Of a stretch of DNA of 10,790 nt, positions 6,793-10,790 are shown in pieces. The DNA lies in assembly GCA_964374095.1 (NCBI GenBank), contig CAYJXJ010000161.1, forward strand, positions 1-10,790, given 5' to 3'. This DNA is from CAYJXJ01 sp964374095. Lineage in GTDB: Bacteria > Elusimicrobiota > Elusimicrobia > UBA1565 > UBA9628. The translations under genes and the position numbers were made by a program. Below the pieces are notes generated by a model. It searched no databases. It worked only from the letters and a program-made list of their open reading frames with translations, and was not told the DNA's origin. Every line of letters begins with the position of its first letter. The first letter of the stretch is position 1.

Positions 6793-6996
6793 GCCGGCCG
6801 GTTAATTGCCGCGTGTACAGTTGTGCGGGATGGCGCGCTCCCTCTGATTCGGATCGTGACTCATTGGCGGGGGTCGCCGGATTCGCAGGCGCCCGGCATT
6901 TGTTATCATGCATTCTCCGTGGAGAACCGGGGCGGCTGAGACGGGCACCCGGGGTGTCAGGCATGTAGGACTTCGCCCGGGCGGAGTTCCCTCGCC
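6793..6996. other. 204-bp convergent intergenic gap
   Basis: No open frame with coding character fits between the CNBD gene and the coiled-coil gene. The gap contains a -10-like TATCAT (6904-6909) on the + strand within a short AT-rich patch, a GC-rich segment with a CTGAGA motif (6936-6941), and a hairpin at the right end next to the leftward gene's stop codon. A small RNA from about 6915 rightward is possible but unsupported beyond these signals. Confidence 0.4.
6968..6990 (-). terminator. Possible 3' hairpin of the coiled-coil gene
   Basis: The imperfect inverted repeat GGACTTCG...CGGAGTTCC can form about nine base pairs with one bulged T, one G-T wobble and a CCGG tetraloop. It begins 7 bases after the leftward TAG stop. 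No T-run follows it in the leftward direction, so it is at best a weak or Rho-assisted terminator or a 3'-end stabiliser. Confidence 0.35.
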
Positions 6997-9900
6997 CTAC
7001 TTCGGCCCGTCCTTCTCCCGCTCGCGGCGTTCCAGGTCGCGCAGGCGCCGCTCGTAGTCCTTCTGCAGCGCCGCGCGGTCCTCGGCGAGCTTGTGGGACT
7101 TGTCCTCGTAGGACTGGGCGAGGTCGATCTTGATCTTGTTGAGCTCGGCCCGGAGGTCGCGCTCGAGCTGCTGGTGGCGTTCGTTGAACTCCTCTTCCTT
7201 ATTCAGCAGGGTCGAGGCGAGGCGGCCTTTCTCCGCCTCGAGGGCGACGAACTTCTCGCGGTAGGACTCGTCGAGCTCGCGGCCGCGGCTCTCGGTCTGG
7301 GCGCGCAGGGAGTCGCGCTCGGCCTGAAGGGAGGCCTGGGCGGCCTGGACGCGCTGTTCGTGTTCGGCTTCAAGGGCGGCGCGCCGCTCCCCCATCTCCT
7401 TTTCAGCGGCCTGGGCGCGGGCTTGAACGGCGGCCTGGGCCTGGGAGAACTGGGCGCGTAGGACCGCGACCTCCCGCTCGACGAGGGCTTTCTTCTGCTC
7501 GTCGAAGGCGGTCTCCTTGGAGACCCATTCGCCCGTCAGGCGCCTCTCGAGCTCGAGATACTTGAGCTCGAGGGCTTCCTCGCGCGCTCGGATGGAGGCG
7601 TCGAGCTCGGCGCGCGACTTCATCAGGTGCTCGTCGGCGTTCCGGATGAGCTCGCCCTCCTTGGCCGCCAGTCCCGATTCGACCTCCTTCTGCCGGCCCC
7701 GCACGGACTCCTCCAGGGCCCGGTGGCGGGCGTCGTAGACGGTCTCGAGATCCCGGCGCCGGGATTCCAACTCCTGTTCCCGGGCGGACTCCCACTCGGC
7801 CCGCTCCCGCGTCAAGGCCTCGCGCTGGAACTTGAGCCATTGGGCTTCGCGGTCGGAGAGCGCGGCCTGGAGTTGGGCTTCCTTGCGGACCCAGGCTTCC
7901 TGGTAACGGGCTTCGAGGCCCGAGAGCTCGGAGATGCGGTCATCGATGGCCTTCTTCATCTCGGCCTCGCGCCGGCGCGTGCGCTCCTGGAAATCGGCCT
8001 CCTTGCCGCGCGCGTCGACCAGGAGCTGGACCCGAAGGGCCTCGACCTCCTGCTGGCGGGCGGTCCAGGACTCCTCGAGCGCGGCCGCCTTGCGCGCGGC
8101 CTCGGCCTCGACCTCGCCCGCCCGAGTCGAGTATTTCTCCTCGAGCTCCAGGCGCAGCGAGTTGAGGGTGGACTCTTTCTGGCGCAGGCCGGCCTCCAGG
8201 CGCTCGCGGTCGGCGTGGAGCAGGGCCTCGCGCTGGGCGACCCACTCCCGCTCCCGCTGCGCCCAAGCCTGCTGGAGGGCGGCCTGGTCGTTGGCGAATT
8301 TCTCCCGGAGGGAGCCCTCGACGGCCGCGGCGCGATCCTCCAGAAGCGCCTTCTCCCTGGCGAGGGTGGCCTCGAGGGCTTTCCGGAGGGAATCTTCCTT
8401 GGATGCCAGCTCGCCGCGCCACTGGGCTTCCTTGACGAAGGATTCGTTGCGCAGGGCCTTCTCCTTCTCGAGGAAAGCGGCGTGCAGGGAGGCCTCCATG
8501 GCCCGGGTTTTGGACTGAAGGACGTTTCGCTCGTCTTGGAGAGCGGCGCGAACCGACGCGGCCTCTTCGGCCAGCTTCTGGCGGGACTCTTCGGCCTCGC
8601 GCTCGCGCTGGGCCTTGGCCTGGGCGTCGAGGCTCTCGAGGCGCTCCTCCAAGTCGCGCTGGCGGCCCCGGTGCTCCGCCTCGAGTTGAGCGTTTTTTTC
8701 CTCGGCGGCCTTGCGGAAATCGTCCTGGAGCGCGCGCATCCTCTCGTCGTGCTGGGACCGCATGGCTTCGGCGTCCTGGAGGGCGCGCTCGGCTTCCTGT
8801 CGGCGAACGGCCTGGGCGGCCGCCTCCTGGGACTCGAGCCAGCGCGTCTGCTCGGCCGCCGCGCTCCGCCGGAGTTCGGACTCGCGTTCCTGAAGCGCCG
8901 TGGTGAGGTCTTCCTCCTTCTTGCGGTAGATTTCCTCGAGGGTCTTGCGCTCGCTCGCGAGCTCCGAACGGTGGCGCGCGGCGAGGGCGTCCCGCTCATT
9001 CTGGTTTTGGCGCGAGAGCTCCCGCTCACGCTCGGCCCATTGCGCGGTCAGGGAGTCCTGCAGGGCCCGGGCGCGTTCCTCGAGGGCCCCGGCCCGGGCG
9101 GTCTGCGTCGCCTCGAGCTCGGCGACCCGGGCCTGGCCCCGCGCCTCGAGATCCTCGCGCGCGCGGCGGTGGGACTCCTCCAAGCCCGCGGCCCGCTCCT
9201 GAAAGCGGGTCTCCATATCCTGGGAGGCCTTGAGGCGCCAGTCCTCGAGCTCCTGGCGGCGCAGGGCGAGCTCCTCCTCGCGCCCCCGCAGGCGCGTCTC
9301 GATCTCAACCCGCTCCCGCTCGAGTTTTTGGCGGCTCGCGACCATGGCGTCATGGTGGCGCTGCTGGAGGGCCTCCCATTGGGTCTTTTCCTTGGCCGTC
9401 CACGCGGCCATCATTTCTTGGGTCTTGCGGGCGAGCTCCTCCTCCTTGGTCCGGTACTGCGCGTGGAGTTCGGCGGCGGCGGCGAAGTGCTCCTCCTCGC
9501 GGCGCGCCTGCATGGCCTCCAGGTCGCGGGCCTGGTCCCGGAGATCGGATTCCCGGCGGGCGAGCTCCCGCTCGTGCGCCTCGCGCTGGAGGGCGAGCTC
9601 GGCGCGGTGCCGGGCCAGGCCTTCCTCGAGCTTGAGCTGGCTCTGCCGGCCGAGTTCCTTCTCCCGGCGGATAAGCTCGTCTTCCAGCGTCTGGTACTTG
9701 GCCAGGAGCTCGGCCTCTCTACGCTCGTAGTGGCCCATCAAGTCCTTGTGGCGCTCGATCACGCTGTCCTCGAGCTTGGCCTCCTTTTGGCGGAAATGGT
9801 CCTCGAGGAACCTCCGCTCGACCTCGAGGCGTTCTTGCAGGCGGCCCCATTCGGCCTCGTGCTTGTGCTGGTAGGCCTTTTCGAGATCCTCCAACCGGCG

Positions 9901-10698
9901 GGTCTGCTCCTCATCGAGCTTGGCCCGGCGGGATTCAATCTTGGCCTCCTGGGCCTTCTGCAGTTCCTCGGTTTGAGCGAGCTTGGCGTCGTGCTTCTCC
10001 CGAAGCTCCTTCTCCTCGCGGGCGAGGGCTTCCCGGTTGCGCTTGGCGAGGTCCTCCTCGAACTGCTCGTATTTGCGGCGAAATTCCGTCTCTTTGGCCC
10101 GGATCTGCTCGTCGATGAGGCGCTGCTGGGTCTCGAGGTCGCGCTCCCGGGAGCGCAGGACGTCGCCCTGGATGCGGACGCGCTCGAGGTAGGACTTCTT
10201 GGTCTCCTCAAGGGAGCGCTCCTGGTGCAGCAGGACATCCTGGAGCTCGCGTTCCGCGTTGCGGCGGGCCTCGGAGACCGCGTCGATGATCTCGCGGCGC
10301 AGGGCTCCGGTCTCGGCCTCCTTGGCCGCGAGCTCGCGCTTAAAGGCGTCGATTTGGGAGAGGAGCTGCTGGCGCTCCTCCCGCGCCCGGACATCTTCCT
10401 CTTGGGAGAGCTCCTTGCGCAGCTCTTCGCGCATCTCCTCCTCGCGGCGCTTGTGGTCTTTAAGGGTCGCTTCCCAGAGTTTGATCGTCTCCCTCCAACG
10501 CTCCAGGGCCTGGTCCTTCTGAAGGGTCTCCTCGGAGAGCTGCCGGTTCTGGGTGAGGGCGCGGTCCTTCTCCTCCCGCATCAGGGAGGCTTCTTCGGAG
10601 AGCTTGTGGACTTTCTCCAGCGCCCAGCGCAGGGCCAGGCGGGCGGTATCCAGGTCGTTGACCGCGGAGGCGTCGAAGAACTCGCGTTCCTTGTCCAT
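6997..10698 (-). CDS. Giant coiled-coil protein, 1233 residues
   Basis: The product is not assignable to a named family. It is dominated by Glu, Arg, Ala, Leu, Gln and Lys. It has no cysteine, and its only proline is in the final GPK, so it can form one nearly uninterrupted helix, roughly 180 nm if fully extended. There is no signal peptide or membrane segment. Residues 1-35 (DLDTARLALRWALEKVHKL) are less repetitive and may be a conserved head. The pattern hydrophobic-x-x-[K/R]-E-x-x-hydrophobic recurs, for example at F302, Y324, L379, Y415, L470, W554, Y591, L602, F742, L764, W936, L947, W1058 and L1164, with many gaps that are multiples of 11. The ATG at 10698 is preferred over longer starts because AGGAAAG lies five bases upstream and the MDKE start is helical. 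A cytoskeletal, filament or scaffold role is inferred only from shape. The antisense strand is also open for long stretches because of codon bias. Confidence 0.92.
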   Translation of the reverse strand: MDKEREFFDASAVNDLDTARLALRWALEKVHKLSEEASLMREEKDRALTQNRQLSEETLQKDQALERWRETIKLWEATLKDHKRREEEMREELRKELSQEEDVRAREERQQLLSQIDAFKRELAAKEAETGALRREIIDAVSEARRNAERELQDVLLHQERSLEETKKSYLERVRIQGDVLRSRERDLETQQRLIDEQIRAKETEFRRKYEQFEEDLAKRNREALAREEKELREKHDAKLAQTEELQKAQEAKIESRRAKLDEEQTRRLEDLEKAYQHKHEAEWGRLQERLEVERRFLEDHFRQKEAKLEDSVIERHKDLMGHYERREAELLAKYQTLEDELIRREKELGRQSQLKLEEGLARHRAELALQREAHERELARRESDLRDQARDLEAMQARREEEHFAAAAELHAQYRTKEEELARKTQEMMAAWTAKEKTQWEALQQRHHDAMVASRQKLERERVEIETRLRGREEELALRRQELEDWRLKASQDMETRFQERAAGLEESHRRAREDLEARGQARVAELEATQTARAGALEERARALQDSLTAQWAERERELSRQNQNERDALAARHRSELASERKTLEEIYRKKEEDLTTALQERESELRRSAAAEQTRWLESQEAAAQAVRRQEAERALQDAEAMRSQHDERMRALQDDFRKAAEEKNAQLEAEHRGRQRDLEERLESLDAQAKAQREREAEESRQKLAEEAASVRAALQDERNVLQSKTRAMEASLHAAFLEKEKALRNESFVKEAQWRGELASKEDSLRKALEATLAREKALLEDRAAAVEGSLREKFANDQAALQQAWAQREREWVAQREALLHADRERLEAGLRQKESTLNSLRLELEEKYSTRAGEVEAEAARKAAALEESWTARQQEVEALRVQLLVDARGKEADFQERTRRREAEMKKAIDDRISELSGLEARYQEAWVRKEAQLQAALSDREAQWLKFQREALTRERAEWESAREQELESRRRDLETVYDARHRALEESVRGRQKEVESGLAAKEGELIRNADEHLMKSRAELDASIRAREEALELKYLELERRLTGEWVSKETAFDEQKKALVEREVAVLRAQFSQAQAAVQARAQAAEKEMGERRAALEAEHEQRVQAAQASLQAERDSLRAQTESRGRELDESYREKFVALEAEKGRLASTLLNKEEEFNERHQQLERDLRAELNKIKIDLAQSYEDKSHKLAEDRAALQKDYERRLRDLERREREKDGPK

Positions 10699-10703
10699 GG
10701 TTT

Positions 10704-10710
10704 CTTTCCT
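10704..10710 (-). promoter_or_regulatory. Shine-Dalgarno site of the coiled-coil gene
   Basis: Leftward AGGAAAG ends five bases before the ATG at 10698. It is the clearest ribosome-binding site in the window and decides the start against in-frame codons further upstream, up to 10779. Confidence 0.75.
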
Positions 10711-10735
10711 AGGCCCCCCATTATGGAAGGGGCCT
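10711..10735 (-). promoter_or_regulatory. Palindrome enclosing a -10-like box upstream of the coiled-coil gene
   Basis: AGGCCCC (10711-10717) and GGGGCCT (10729-10735) are perfect inverted arms. Two more complementary pairs (CC at 10718-10719 with GG at 10725-10726) lie inside, offset by two unpaired As. The centre reads CATAAT leftward (10725-10720), five of six matches to TATAAT and about 22 bases before the ATG. A start about seven bases on would give a leader of roughly 15 bases that still includes AGGAAAG. TTAACA lies just upstream but only nine bases away, too close for a -35. The palindrome over the -10 could be an operator, or the hairpin of an upstream transcript's terminator. Confidence 0.45.
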
Positions 10736-10790
10736 GTTAAGTTTTCTTTACGGGCAAAGATGGGGTCACATCCCGCCATCCGCCAAATTC

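Noticed and set aside
6915..6975. TPP riboswitch-like string (GGCTGAGA followed by a CACCC-like segment)
   Set aside because: The conserved CCTGATCTGG and AATGCCAGCG portions are missing and there is no downstream gene on that strand. It is taken as chance similarity.
7627..10740. A 1037-codon open frame on the + strand opposite the coiled-coil gene
   Set aside because: Its Leu/Gly-rich translation is the antisense image of GAG, CGC and GCC codons. It has no start signal or domain motif. The minus-strand protein has a Shine-Dalgarno site and coherent helical periodicity.
10699..10779. Longer start for the coiled-coil gene at 10779
   Set aside because: The added 27 residues contain prolines and a cysteine that are absent from the helical body, and they would overlie the palindrome, -10 box and AGGAAAG site.

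Overview
The window is GC-rich bacterial chromosome with dense coding and very short intergenic gaps. It has sigma70-type -10 boxes, an ATG/GTG start mix, and 4-bp or 16-bp gene overlaps inside one operon. No tRNA or rRNA gene, CRISPR array, insertion sequence or phage gene is visible. The lineage cannot be fixed from sequence alone. The stand-alone cyclic-nucleotide-binding protein, the HisRS of the Bacteroidota/eukaryote-like subtype and a giant Glu/Arg/Ala-rich coiled-coil protein suggest a high-GC Elusimicrobiota-like or deltaproteobacterial-grade organism, and this is a low-confidence guess.

Layout from left to right. (1) A guanine deaminase gene runs rightward and is probably cut at its 5' end by the window edge. 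It ends in a C-terminal extension encoded by a perfect 11-bp palindrome. (2) Converging on it is a leftward four-gene operon read from about 6290 down to 1326: hisS (histidyl-tRNA synthetase), polX (DNA polymerase beta-like with a PHP domain), and two tandem paralogous secreted proteins of unknown family. Each junction overlaps by 4, 16 or 4 bp, so translational coupling is likely. (3) A 28-bp AT-rich gap separates hisS from a rightward gene for a 157-residue cyclic-nucleotide-binding-domain protein. Back-to-back -10 boxes lie in that gap, and the rightward transcript is predicted to be leaderless. (4) After a 204-bp convergent gap, a leftward gene encodes a 1233-residue, almost wholly alpha-helical protein. 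It has no cysteine, and its only proline is the penultimate residue. Its own promoter region holds a palindrome around the -10 box.

hisS and polX are housekeeping functions (tRNA charging, DNA repair), and guanine deaminase serves purine salvage. The less ordinary content is the tandem secreted pair placed under the hisS promoter, the leaderless CNBD gene, and the giant coiled-coil protein. In that protein the 11-residue pattern hydrophobic-x-x-[K/R]-E-x-x-hydrophobic recurs, often at spacings that are multiples of 11.
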